Of a stretch of DNA of 64,000 nt, positions 54,936-63,545 are shown piece by piece. Positions within the stretch are counted from its first letter, which is position 1. Every line of letters starts with the position of its first letter. The notes under the pieces were generated by a model that was not told where the DNA came from, ran no database searches, and saw nothing but the letters and a program-made list of their open reading frames with translations. Source of the DNA: Puniceibacterium sp. IMCC21224. GTDB lineage: Bacteria; Pseudomonadota; Alphaproteobacteria; Rhodobacterales; Rhodobacteraceae. The stretch is taken from the NCBI RefSeq assembly GCF_001038505.1, contig NZ_LDPY01000001.1, positions 3,968,001 to 4,032,000 of the forward strand, in the 5' to 3' direction. The translations under genes were made by a program, and so were the position numbers.

Positions 54936-55661
54936 ATGGTACTCAAATCAATATTTACATGTCTGGTCAAAATGCTTCAGGATCTGCCGTCCCATGCCCA
55001 CGCTATGCTGTCCGATATGCTCGACGCGCCGGAATGGACGTCTGGCGGCAAGCTTCCACCCGAAACGGAGCTTGCCGTCCGTGTCGGAGTCTCCCGTCCG
55101 GTTTTGCGCAAGGCGATCGCGCGACTGCGCGAGGAAGGGCGAATCATTTCCCGGCGCGGTTCGGGCAATTTCGTGCAGCCCCGGGTGATAATCGGCACAC
55201 CGGATGTCGAATTTCGCACGCTGTCGATTCAGACCGTCCACGACATGAAACACTGCATGCGATTTCGACAGATCGTCGAGATTGCGGCGGCCGAGGATGC
55301 TGCCCGGATCGCGGACCCTGTGGCGATCGAAGCGGTGGCTGCGGCGAACGCGGCGCTGGCGGCCAATGTGGACACGAGTATCTTCGACGCCGATTTCGCG
55401 TTCCATATGGCCATCGCGAACGCCTCGAAGAATGCCTATTATCAAGTTGCGCTCGGCACACTGCGCAACCAGATCGCGCTGGGAATCGAATTCGGCCGAA
55501 AACTGCGCGGCGTGTCGCCAAACGAGGTATCCCGGCGCGTCGTCGACGAGCACGAGGAAATCATCGCGGCCCTGCGCACCGGCGATGTGAGCCGCGTGCG
55601 GGGCGCGACCGAAAAGCACCTGGCGCAGGGCATAAAGCGACTGTTCGGCGAGGATGGCTGA
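54936..55661 (+). CDS. FadR-subfamily GntR regulator of the third sugar-acid locus
   Basis: 241 residues from 54936; an internal ATG at 54972 is also likely. HTH: GKLPPETELAVRVGVSRPVL followed by RKAIARLREEGRIISRRGSG. FCD: FDADFAFHMAIANASKNAYY and VVDEHEEIIAALRTGD, with HLAQGIKRLF at the end. Divergent from the enolase-led operon with about 140 bp between, containing TTACTATTAGT at about 54858, a possible operator related to the other loci. Confidence 0.88.
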   Translation: MVLKSIFTCLVKMLQDLPSHAHAMLSDMLDAPEWTSGGKLPPETELAVRVGVSRPVLRKAIARLREEGRIISRRGSGNFVQPRVIIGTPDVEFRTLSIQTVHDMKHCMRFRQIVEIAAAEDAARIADPVAIEAVAAANAALAANVDTSIFDADFAFHMAIANASKNAYYQVALGTLRNQIALGIEFGRKLRGVSPNEVSRRVVDEHEEIIAALRTGDVSRVRGATEKHLAQGIKRLFGEDG

Positions 55662-55678
55662 GGTGGAGTAGTTCAGGC

Positions 55679-56497
55679 GGCATTGTCAGGTTGTTTTTGT
55701 CGGCTGCGCAGGTGCCGACCGGTATCGCTTCAAGCGGTCAGTTTATCGGCATATTCCTTCCATTGAAGAAATCCCGCGGTCCGCTTGTGGCGATAGGTGG
55801 TAGCGGTGATCTAGAGGCGGCCGGGCGGAACAGGTTTACGGTTTCGTCGTGGACGGCTAGAAATCTCTGGGCTTGGCGGGCTGATTTGAAACGCCCTTGT
55901 ATCTGCTCTCGTTTCCGCGTCCGCTTGTGCGACCCTTCGATACGATTCATTAGACCTTTGTGCGCCCGGTGATCCGCGTCCAAAGCGAGCTTACGCAAGG
56001 CGGCTCCGTAGCTGCGAAGTTTGTCCGTTACAATGACCCTCGGCACGCCCCAACGTGCAATAAACCTTGAAATGAACCGCATGGCGGCACGGGTATTTCG
56101 GCGCGGTTGAACCAGAATGGCGAGCGGTTCACCGTTACTATCCACCGCACGCCAAAGCCAATGCTTCACACCTCGGATCGAAATCACCACTTCATCCAAG
56201 TGCCATTTTTCGACGGATTTCCCACGCGCAGCCCTGACCTGCTTTGCAATCTGAAGTCCGAATGCTCCGACCCGGGCCCGGACGGTTTCGTAATTCACGA
56301 TTACACCTCGCGCGGCGAGCAAATCTTCAACGTCTTGCAGGCGAAGGGCAAAGCGGTGATCCGCCCAAACCGCATAGGAAATGATAGAAAGCGGGAAGCG
56401 ATAGCCCTTAAGACGGGGCTGAAAAATCTGGCTGATCATGATCACGCGCTAAGCATCTTCGAGATGCCCGCAGCCCGCGCAACAACTTGACGATACC
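55679..56497 (-). mobile_element. IS6-family insertion sequence (about 0.8 kb)
   Basis: Ends GGCATTGTCAGGTTGTT (left) and, read inward, GGTATCGTCAAGTTGTT (right) match with a few mismatches over about 30 bp. The size of 819 bp and a single IS6-type transposase fit. Flanking 8-mers differ (GTTCAGGC versus AGCCGCTG), so there is no target duplication; this is expected if it took part in a cointegrate or deletion. Confidence 0.85.
55738..56445 (-). CDS. IS6-family transposase
   Basis: 235 residues. DDE residues in WHLDEVVISIRGVKHWLWRA, VIVTDKLRSYGAALRK and MNRIEGSHKRTRKRE; N-terminal FPLSIISYAVWADHRFALRL. Intact length for the family. Occupies nearly the whole IS. Confidence 0.95.
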   Translation of the reverse strand: MIMISQIFQPRLKGYRFPLSIISYAVWADHRFALRLQDVEDLLAARGVIVNYETVRARVGAFGLQIAKQVRAARGKSVEKWHLDEVVISIRGVKHWLWRAVDSNGEPLAILVQPRRNTRAAMRFISRFIARWGVPRVIVTDKLRSYGAALRKLALDADHRAHKGLMNRIEGSHKRTRKREQIQGRFKSARQAQRFLAVHDETVNLFRPAASRSPLPPIATSGPRDFFNGRNMPIN

Positions 56498-56567
56498 AGC
56501 CGCTGATGTCCGCCACAGCTAATCATTCGCTCAGCGCGCATAATCTGACGCGCTTCTGGCAGCCAAT

Positions 56568-56930
56568 TCAAGCATGCTCCCCAATAATCGAGCGAGTTGT
56601 CTGCACGGCTGAAGCCAGCGCCGCCGGATTTCCATTTCCGATGCCAAGTTGCGCGAGATCCAGCGCAAGCTGCGACCACAAAGAGTGACCAGCACCAGCC
56701 GCCGCGCGGGCAGCGCGCCCACGCGATTGGGAACCACTGGCCTGTTTAAACTGCCGGTTAACACCTCTCGTTACGTGTGAAGGATCTTCTTTCGCCATCC
56801 CAGCCGCCTTCAAATTCCTCATCTGACCCGCATGCAGCACCTTCAGCGCTGGGTCGTCGAAATACTTGATCCGCCGCGCCCGGATCGGCATCTGTGCGTC
56901 GATCACGAGGACCACTTCGTCAAGATCCAT
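56568..56930 (-). CDS. hypothetical protein, possible plasmid gene remnant
   Basis: 120 codons with an ATG at 56930 and no signal peptide. Ala/Gly/Arg-rich with a C-terminal helix (LALDLAQLGIGNGNPAALA). I do not recognise a family. It lies between the IS6 element and a ParA/VirC1-like remnant, divergent from it, which fits a former plasmid region. May not be expressed. Confidence 0.35.
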   Translation of the reverse strand: MDLDEVVLVIDAQMPIRARRIKYFDDPALKVLHAGQMRNLKAAGMAKEDPSHVTRGVNRQFKQASGSQSRGRAARAAAGAGHSLWSQLALDLAQLGIGNGNPAALASAVQTTRSIIGEHA

Positions 56931-56993
56931 GCGCCGGACCTGATCCTCTGTCAGGAGCGGTGTGTCCTCAGTTCGCTCAGAGACGCTATGGCC

Positions 56994-57473
56994 CGGAAAG
57001 GGGGAGTGGGAAAACCACGCTCTCGCGCGCCTTGATCAGCGCGGCCGTTGCCGCCGGTCGCAGAGTGCTTTTGGTCGATACAGACAGCACGAGGATCCTT
57101 GGAGCCTGTCATGCTGTCGACCTCGGATTTTGACGTCGGCGCGCAGACTGCCGATTGGTTCGTGATCCTGAAAACCCGGGTTGACGATCCGAGCAATCTC
57201 CCGCGTCACCACGTCGTTCTGAACATGGTCGACCCTAAATCCACCAAGGCTGACGCGGCTCAGATCAAGGAGGCGCTCACCCGGTTTCCTTTGATCGAGA
57301 CCGTGATGATGCGCCGCAACACGTACAAAGAGATGGATCAGAAAGGGCTTCTTCATGCTCTGGCGCTGGAAAAGCAGTCCGATCCCAACCCGCTGATGCG
57401 CCCGCATGTTCGTCATGTCGTCGAGGCCCTCGAGGAGGCAACCGACATACTCAATAACATTCTGGCGGCGTGA
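56994..57473 (+). pseudogene. ParA/VirC1-like ATPase remnant
   Basis: RKGGVGK is followed, after a needed one-base insertion in AAAA near 57015, by TTLSRALISAAVAAGRRVLLVDTD, a deviant Walker A and following helix and strand of ParA ATPases. Another frame change with an internal loss then joins to VVLNMVDPKSTKADAAQIKEA and MDQKGLLHALALEK through ALEEATDILNNILAA, which resembles the C-terminal third of VirC1. The N-terminus and about 80 central residues are missing. VirC1 helps T-strand transfer in type IV secretion plasmids; here it is inactive. Confidence 0.55.
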
Positions 57474-57483
57474 GGGCAGTCGA

Positions 57484-58032
57484 TTGCAAAAGAAAATCCC
57501 GACCATCACGAGAGCTGATCCAACCTACTCCGCAGCGCTCCGACAGGGCGGCCGGGATATTCCGGAAAGGGGAGAGGTTGAATCCGGACCTGTGACTCCG
57601 AAACCCGCAACCGTAGCTGAGCCGGAGATACGAACCATTGATACCCAGATCGAAACGGCGGAGGTACCAAATACAGTCAACTCGGAAAGCACTGGCCGCA
57701 GTCCAGCTCCAAAACCTTCCGCGCTACCTCGGACCAAGAGCCCGACCCGGAAGATCGGCATCAGGGTCAATGCCCTCGAACGGCAGGAAGCGGCATTGCA
57801 GGCCTGTGGCGTCGAGCCCGCACGTCGCTGGCTGTCGAAGCCGCCACCCTCAGCTCATTTGCCTCGAGTGTCAGACTGCGGAATTTTACTCCGCGACGGT
57901 CAGATCATCCGACCGATTCCATGGGTATTTTGTCTCCGGGATTCACAGTTGGCGCGGCGGCGCTTTTGGCATGATGACGACAAGCACGAGATTGTCACAT
58001 CGGTGTGGATTGGCGGTGCGAGAGTAACCTAA
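57484..58032 (+). CDS. hypothetical protein following VirC1-like remnant, possibly VirC2-like
   Basis: 182 codons from TTG at 57484 (GAGGG upstream); overlaps no other gene. The first two thirds are Pro/Thr/Glu-rich and probably disordered (SGPVTPKPATVAEPEIRT). Then RKIGIRVNALERQEAALQ and CGVEPARRWLSK form a basic helical segment. The last 50 residues run through the 105-bp repeat, so the native C-terminus is lost. Position after a VirC1-like gene suggests VirC2, but the sequence alone does not prove it. Confidence 0.4.
   Translation: MQKKIPTITRADPTYSAALRQGGRDIPERGEVESGPVTPKPATVAEPEIRTIDTQIETAEVPNTVNSESTGRSPAPKPSALPRTKSPTRKIGIRVNALERQEAALQACGVEPARRWLSKPPPSAHLPRVSDCGILLRDGQIIRPIPWVFCLRDSQLARRRFWHDDDKHEIVTSVWIGGARVT
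57844..57948. repeat. 105-bp dispersed repeat, copy B
   Basis: Same length and order as 36171-36275, with stems GCGGA/TCCGC (57878-57894) and CGGTC/GACCG kept and loop bases changed. Located at the right edge of the plasmid-like remnant. Confidence 0.7.
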
Positions 58033-58172
58033 GTCGCGCTGCGTCATGAGATTTGACGACAACAGATTTTTGCATAGCGGCATGAGCGAAAGAAAAAGGG
58101 GCCTTTGGCCCCCTGCAAACCAGGCGGCGGTTTTGCGGCTGGCAGGACGCGCGCGATGTCCGCCCCCTCGCC

Positions 58173-59120
58173 TCAGCCCGAATGTTCCTGCAAGGGGTGT
58201 TGCGCGGCATGTCCAAGGGCCAGTTGGCGGCGGAGCTCCTCCATGAACGTCAGCAGCAGGCCGGAATGCGGCACGCCCTTGCGTGTCAGGATCTGCGCGC
58301 GCACCTCGCAGGCCGGGCTGAATGGGCGTGTGACGAGCCCGCGGCACAGATAGGGTTCGGCGGAGTAAGGGTCCACGACTGTCATCCCCATGCCTTCCGC
58401 CACCAGCGCCGCCGCGGTCTGGCAATAGCGTACCTCGACCCCCGGGCGGTAAGTCCCCCCCCCGAGCGCAAAGCCCCGCGATACCAGCCGACCGAGTTGT
58501 GAGGCCTGATCGATCCCGACAATGGGAGTGCCAGACAACATTTTGGCTGTGACGAAGGGTTCAGCTGCAAGCGGATCGTGTTCCTGCATCAGAACAACCA
58601 TCTGACTGCGTGCCAGAAGTTCGGAATTGACCGTCTCGGGCCGTTCATTGTTCAGCACGAGGCCGATGTCAGCCAGTCCCATCTGCACCGCATCCAGCAC
58701 GTTTTCCAGACGCCGCACATCATAGCTGACCGTCACATCGGGCCGTGCGGCGTTGAAACTACGCAGTGCCCGGGGTCCAAGAGAGTACCCCAGTGGTGGC
58801 GTCGAGATGACGCGCAAGCGTCCAATCTGCCCCGAACGCAAGTTTTGGGCCCGCGTCGAAAACGATCGCAGGATGCCGAAGAGCGGACGGATCTCTTCAA
58901 ACAGATCCCGCGCCTCAAGTGTCGGGGACAGCCGCCGCCCGGTTCGCTCAAACAGGGAAAGGCCCAGCTGATTTTCCAGCTGCCGCAACCCGGTCGAAAC
59001 AGCCGGCTGGGATATCCCGAGAAACTCTGCAGTCTCAACGGTGGTCGCACATTGCATCATCCCCGCGAAAATTTCGAGCAAGCGCAGCGAGACATCCGGC
59101 AGATCGCCGTTGCGCGTCAT
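58173..59120 (-). CDS. LysR-family transcriptional regulator
   Basis: 315 residues. N-terminal winged HTH: LEIFAGMMQCATTVETAEFL and GISQPAVSTGLRQLENQLGL, then ERTGRRLSPTLEA; the C-terminal periplasmic-binding-like domain senses an inducer. It lies 43 bp downstream of the amidohydrolase on the same strand and probably controls the divergent cupin-TRAP genes and itself. Inducer unknown. Confidence 0.92.
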   Translation of the reverse strand: MTRNGDLPDVSLRLLEIFAGMMQCATTVETAEFLGISQPAVSTGLRQLENQLGLSLFERTGRRLSPTLEARDLFEEIRPLFGILRSFSTRAQNLRSGQIGRLRVISTPPLGYSLGPRALRSFNAARPDVTVSYDVRRLENVLDAVQMGLADIGLVLNNERPETVNSELLARSQMVVLMQEHDPLAAEPFVTAKMLSGTPIVGIDQASQLGRLVSRGFALGGGTYRPGVEVRYCQTAAALVAEGMGMTVVDPYSAEPYLCRGLVTRPFSPACEVRAQILTRKGVPHSGLLLTFMEELRRQLALGHAAQHPLQEHSG

Positions 59121-59163
59121 GGCGGACCCACGCTGGGGCCGCCGCCTGTGACCGGGCTATAAT

Positions 59164-60093
59164 TCATTCCGTAGGCTCCTTTACACCCGTCTGAGACGCG
59201 ATCAGCCCATAGTGTTCGATCCGCCGATGGGCGTCAAAGTTGAAGACCGTGGACTTGCCGAAAGCGCAGGTGTCAAAATCCGCTTCGGCCACGATCAGTT
59301 CATCCCCTTCGCCTTGCGCCTTTGCAATCACGAATCCGTCCGGGTCAACGATGATGGATCCGGCGAACATGTGGTTGCCGTCTTCCAGACCGCACTTTGC
59401 GACCGCGATGGCGTAGGTGGAATTCTGGTAGGCCCCGGAACACACCGACAGTTCGTGGTGATACATGCGCCGCTCGACCCCCTCGATCTTGGATAGGTTG
59501 TTCTGTGACGGGGTGTTGTAGCCGATGGAGACCAACTGTACGCCCTTCAGACCCATCACTCGCCAGCTTTCCGGCCAGCGGCGATCATTGCAGATCGACA
59601 TGCCCATGATGATGCCCTGGCTGCGCACGACGTTGAAGCCCGTGTCGCCGGGCAGGAAATAGCGCTTCTCAAGATGTTGGTGGCTGCGTTCGGGCTCGTA
59701 CTCGGCATGGCCCGGCAGGTGGGTCTTGCGATAGCTCAGCACAATCTCGCCATCCGGGGACACGATGACCGAGGTGTTGAAATGCTCTCCCTTCGGCGTC
59801 AACTCGCAGTAGCCGAAGGTAAATCCCATGCGATAGTCCCGCGCCCGGTCGAACAGGGGCTGCACTGTGGCGTTCGGCATCTCCGTCTCGAACCAATGGT
59901 CGAACTCAGCACGGTTCTTGACATAAAAGCGCGGGAAGAACGTGGTCAGCGTCATCTCCGGATAGGCGATGAACGTGACACCTTTGGCGTGGGCGTCGTC
60001 CATCAGAGCGATCATGCGGGCGACGACATGCTCACGGGGCTCGTCCTTCTGGATCCCGCCAATCTGGGCGCCCGCTATAATCATTTTGGTCAT
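59164..60093 (-). CDS. N-carbamoyl-D-amino acid hydrolase-like nitrilase-superfamily amidohydrolase
   Basis: 309 residues. The Glu-Lys-Cys triad is Glu in IAYPEMTLTTFFPR (near 46), Lys in SYRKTHLPG (about 126) and Cys in SICNDRRWPESWRV (about 172). CNDRRWPE-WRVMG is the hallmark of N-carbamoyl-D-amino-acid hydrolases, which release CO2, NH3 and a D-amino acid. No hydantoinase is present in the window. Transcribed with LysR and divergent from the cupin. Confidence 0.9.
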   Translation of the reverse strand: MTKMIIAGAQIGGIQKDEPREHVVARMIALMDDAHAKGVTFIAYPEMTLTTFFPRFYVKNRAEFDHWFETEMPNATVQPLFDRARDYRMGFTFGYCELTPKGEHFNTSVIVSPDGEIVLSYRKTHLPGHAEYEPERSHQHLEKRYFLPGDTGFNVVRSQGIIMGMSICNDRRWPESWRVMGLKGVQLVSIGYNTPSQNNLSKIEGVERRMYHHELSVCSGAYQNSTYAIAVAKCGLEDGNHMFAGSIIVDPDGFVIAKAQGEGDELIVAEADFDTCAFGKSTVFNFDAHRRIEHYGLIASQTGVKEPTE

Positions 60094-60640
60094 TTGGCTT
60101 CCTTTTCAGTGCCGTTTACGGTGAAATGACGCGGTGAACGAGAAATCACGGACATCAGCGGCGCGGCATTGCGAGCTATTGAGTAAGGCATCCCACCGCT
60201 AGCGCAGTCGGGCCAGATCACGCCGACGGATGGTAGATTACATTCGTTTGCACGAAGCCGGGCCATTGTCATGGCGCAGCTCCCGGTCCGTAGTTGATCT
60301 GCGTGGCTGATGAATTTCTAGTATAAATCAGGATCAAAAATCGACTAGATGTATCACCAAATTATATACATTGGGGCCGTGTTTGATACGAGTGTCCAGT
60401 AGTTCTGCTTGCTTGAAAGCCTGACAATTCCCAACCATCCGCACCGCTCTGACGGCGCTCCGGCGCAGTGAAAATGCGCGCATCCGCCGTCCTTCCATCC
60501 TGGGAAGTGCCTTTTCCATCCGCGCACTTTGCGCAAGAACGCGGCAGGGGCGTCCCACCCATGGATTTGTTCCCGGAATCGCAAAACCCCTGCAATGCGT
60601 ACCTACACAACGCCTTGCCACACCTCAGCGGAGATACAGA
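60094..60640. other. intergenic region between divergent amidohydrolase and cupin genes
   Basis: 547 bp with no convincing gene. 60300-60370 is AT-rich and includes CTAGTATAAATCAGG and a CTAGT...ACTAG pair (60317 and 60344) that could belong to the LysR target. CGGAGATACAG just before 60641 is the cupin ribosome site. Confidence 0.4.
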
Positions 60641-60982
60641 ATGAAAATGCCCCCTTTCCCGATCGAACTGATCGATTGGAACACCGTCGAACCAGAACGC
60701 CACCCGGGCGAAGCGGGTCATGCCGAATGGCGCGTCAAGTCCTTCGGCGAGGGCGACAGCCGCATCCGCGTACGCATTGTCGACTACAGCCCCGGCTACA
60801 TCAGCGATCACTGGTGTCTGAAGGGCCATGTCATCTACTGCCTTGAGGGCGGGATGGACACGTATCTGAAGGACGGCCGCGTCCTCAGCCTGCGCCCGGG
60901 CATGAGCTATCAGGTCGGCGACAATGCCGAGGCGCATGCCTCGCGCACCGCAACCGGGGTGAAGTTGTTCATCGTCGACTGA
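60641..60982 (+). CDS. DHCW-motif cupin-fold protein
   Basis: 113 residues. The name-giving motif is SDHWCLKGHVIYCLEGG, followed by YLKDGRVLSLRPGMSYQVGD and HASRTATGVKLFIVD, a short beta-barrel. Members bind metal and are of unknown function. It starts the TRAP transporter region; the 260-bp gap before dctM is AT-rich and shows a repeated CGATTTTC (61149 and 61181 areas), so dctM may have its own promoter. Confidence 0.85.
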   Translation: MKMPPFPIELIDWNTVEPERHPGEAGHAEWRVKSFGEGDSRIRVRIVDYSPGYISDHWCLKGHVIYCLEGGMDTYLKDGRVLSLRPGMSYQVGDNAEAHASRTATGVKLFIVD

Positions 60983-61242
60983 GCGGGGTGGTTAGACGGG
61001 CCAAAGGACCAGTCCTGCCGCGTCTACGATCAATTTTTGATCACTTCCTGAAATCTGACCCATAGCAAGACAGGCGGCTCCTCTCGTCCGGCAGGCCCCA
61101 ATCCGACACTAAGTATTTATAAAACAACGATATTCCGAGATAAAGTATACGATTTTCTTATATTCGTACAACTAATATTCGATTTTCATTAGGTAGCCGG
61201 TCTTTCAGATCTGAAAAGCACCGCCTCAGCAGGGATTCCCTC

Positions 61243-62526
61243 GTGCCAGTTTCCATTGTCCTCGTCTTCACAGCCGTCGCCCTTGCAGCAGGGACAGCAA
61301 TAGCCTACCTGATCGGCGCTTCGGCCATTCTGACTTTCTGGGCGGTAGACAAGGCGCAGTACATGGCGGTCCTGCCCCAGCGCCTGTTCAGCCAGCTGGA
61401 CAGCTTCGCATTTCTGGCAATGCCCCTGTTCATTCTTGCGGGCGATCTGATGAATCGCGGCGGCGTGGCCAGCGCGCTGATCGACCTCAGCATGTCAGTC
61501 TTCGGTCGGTTGAAAGGCGGACTCGGCCACGTGAATGTCGTCACCTCGGTCTTCTTCGCGGGTGTCTCAGGTTCGGCCACCGCAGATGCCGCCGCACTCG
61601 GCAACTCACTCGTGCCAGAGATGGAGCGGCGCGGCTACACCCGCGAATACGCCTCGGCGATCACCGGCGCGTCGTCAATCATCGGGCCGATCATACCGCC
61701 GTCGTCGATCATGATCTTTTACGGCGCCCTGATGGGGACCAATGTGACTGCACTATTTGCGGCGGGCATCCTGCCGGGGTTGTTGCTTGCTGCCGTTCTG
61801 ATGGCGATGAATACCTATTTTGCTTACCGCGACGACCATCCTGGCGGCACCGGTATGGAACTGCCATCTTTCCTCCCCTCCCTCATTCGCGCCGTTCCGG
61901 CGCTGATGCTGCCGCTGATCATCCTCGGCGGAACGCTCTTCGGCTTCATGACCCCGGCCGAAGCCGCCGCTGTTGCCGTGCTGGCCGCGATCCTCGTCGG
62001 ACTGCTCTACGGCCGTCTGACGCTGGCGGATCTCAGGGCGTCCCTGATCCGGACCGGCGTCATGCTGGGCGGTCTGTTCATCCTGCTCTGCGCCATCTCG
62101 ACGTTCTCCTATATCGCGGCACTTCTACAATGGCCGCAGGCGATCCAGAGCTTGGTCGAAGGCTGGGGACTCGGCCCCCTTGGCTATCTGATGCTGATCA
62201 ACGTGATCTTCCTTGGCGCCGGCATGGCGATGGACGTCAAGGCCGCCGTGGCGCTGTTCGCCCCGATCTTCGTTCCCCCCGCGCTGGCAATGGGGGCGGA
62301 CCCCGTCCACCTCGCCGTCGTCATCTGCTTCAACATCACCACCGGCCTTTTATCGCCGCCTCTGGGTGCCGTTCTGCTGATCCTGTCGACGGTGGTGAAA
62401 CTTGACTACTGGACGCTGATCCGCGCCACGTTGCCCTTCCTTGCGGCGGAAATCATGCTGCTGATCGTCCTCACCTACGTTCCGAATATTTCACTGTTCC
62501 TGCCGCATCTGCTCGGCCTGAACTGA
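61243..62526 (+). CDS. TRAP transporter large permease DctM
   Basis: 427 residues with 12 or so membrane segments; PLFILAGDLMNRGGVASALID, FFAGVSGSATADAAALGN, MERRGYTREYASAITGAS, GPIIPPSSIMIFYGAL, FGFMTPAEAAAVAVLAA and SPPLGAVLLILSTVV are DctM motifs. GTG start with AGGGA upstream. Driven by sodium gradient; imports an organic acid or amino-acid derivative delivered by DctP. Confidence 0.95.
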   Translation: MPVSIVLVFTAVALAAGTAIAYLIGASAILTFWAVDKAQYMAVLPQRLFSQLDSFAFLAMPLFILAGDLMNRGGVASALIDLSMSVFGRLKGGLGHVNVVTSVFFAGVSGSATADAAALGNSLVPEMERRGYTREYASAITGASSIIGPIIPPSSIMIFYGALMGTNVTALFAAGILPGLLLAAVLMAMNTYFAYRDDHPGGTGMELPSFLPSLIRAVPALMLPLIILGGTLFGFMTPAEAAAVAVLAAILVGLLYGRLTLADLRASLIRTGVMLGGLFILLCAISTFSYIAALLQWPQAIQSLVEGWGLGPLGYLMLINVIFLGAGMAMDVKAAVALFAPIFVPPALAMGADPVHLAVVICFNITTGLLSPPLGAVLLILSTVVKLDYWTLIRATLPFLAAEIMLLIVLTYVPNISLFLPHLLGLN

Positions 62527-62554
62527 CCCTCTTCTCAACCCAAGGAGCCTCCTC

Positions 62555-63535
62555 ATGAAAGCCGTTTCGATCCTCGCCGTCAGCGCGTTGACCCTGTCCA
62601 TCGCCGTCGCCGCCCAGGCCGCCGACATCAAGATTGCCTTCAATTCGGTCGACGACCCCGCAAGCAGCGGTGAGGCGACCTTTGCCCACGCTTTTGCCGA
62701 CGCGCTGGAAGGCACCGATTTCAAGGTCGATCTCTATCCCTCCGAGACTCTCGGCAAGGAAAAAGAGCGCCTCGACCAGGTCTCTACCGGCCTGCTGGAG
62801 ATTAACCTCTCGGCGATCTCTACCGCCTATGCTGTCTCCCCCGCGCTGAAGGGCATCACCTTGCCGTTCTACTTCGACAGCAACGCACAGCTTGACGCGA
62901 TTGTGGCGCAGGGTCCCCTGATGGAAACGATCAACGCTCCGCTTCTGGCGATGGGCGTGAACATGGTCGGCATCAACTTTATCGGCACACCGATGGGCAT
63001 CCACAACGCGAAGAAGGATGTCGCCACTGTTGCCGATCTGGCAGATCTGCGCTTTCGCGCCCTCAACCCCGAGCAGCTGGACCTGATGGAGGCGCTCGGC
63101 TCAAACGGTACGATCATCGCCTGGGCCGAGGTCGCGAATGCCATCCAGACCGGTGTGGCAGACGGCTATTTCAACCCGCCCAGTTCGGCCATCCGCGGCG
63201 GTCACACAGGTTTTCTGACCCATTACACGCCGGCCGACCTGTTCCCTTCGACACGTGCGATCCTGATGTCGGATGACTGGTACAATGGTCTGTCGGACGA
63301 CGAGAAGTCACAGATTGACGAAGCCATCAAAGCAGGCCTCGACGCGAACCGCGCCTGGCTGGCGGACTGGACCACCGGCGTCGCAGCAGTGCAGACCGAG
63401 CTGGGCGTGACCATCACCCCGCTGGCCGCAGGCGAGCGCGACAAGATGAAGGCACTGGCAGAACCGCTCTGGGCCACCACCCTGACCGCTGATCAGCTGG
63501 CGCTTTGGCAAGATGCCAAGGCAAGTGTTGAATAA
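62555..63535 (+). CDS. TRAP transporter substrate-binding protein DctP
   Basis: 326 residues with signal peptide ending near AQAAD. Typical SBP motifs include SETLGKEKERLDQVSTGLLE, LPFYFDS and the conserved Arg that holds the substrate carboxylate in LADLRFRALNPEQL; AWAEVANAIQTGVADGYF is the family C-lobe motif. Follows dctM by 28 bp. Substrate probably related to N-carbamoyl amino acids (inference from neighbours). Confidence 0.95.
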   Translation: MKAVSILAVSALTLSIAVAAQAADIKIAFNSVDDPASSGEATFAHAFADALEGTDFKVDLYPSETLGKEKERLDQVSTGLLEINLSAISTAYAVSPALKGITLPFYFDSNAQLDAIVAQGPLMETINAPLLAMGVNMVGINFIGTPMGIHNAKKDVATVADLADLRFRALNPEQLDLMEALGSNGTIIAWAEVANAIQTGVADGYFNPPSSAIRGGHTGFLTHYTPADLFPSTRAILMSDDWYNGLSDDEKSQIDEAIKAGLDANRAWLADWTTGVAAVQTELGVTITPLAAGERDKMKALAEPLWATTLTADQLALWQDAKASVE

Positions 63536-63545
63536 CGGAGGTATC

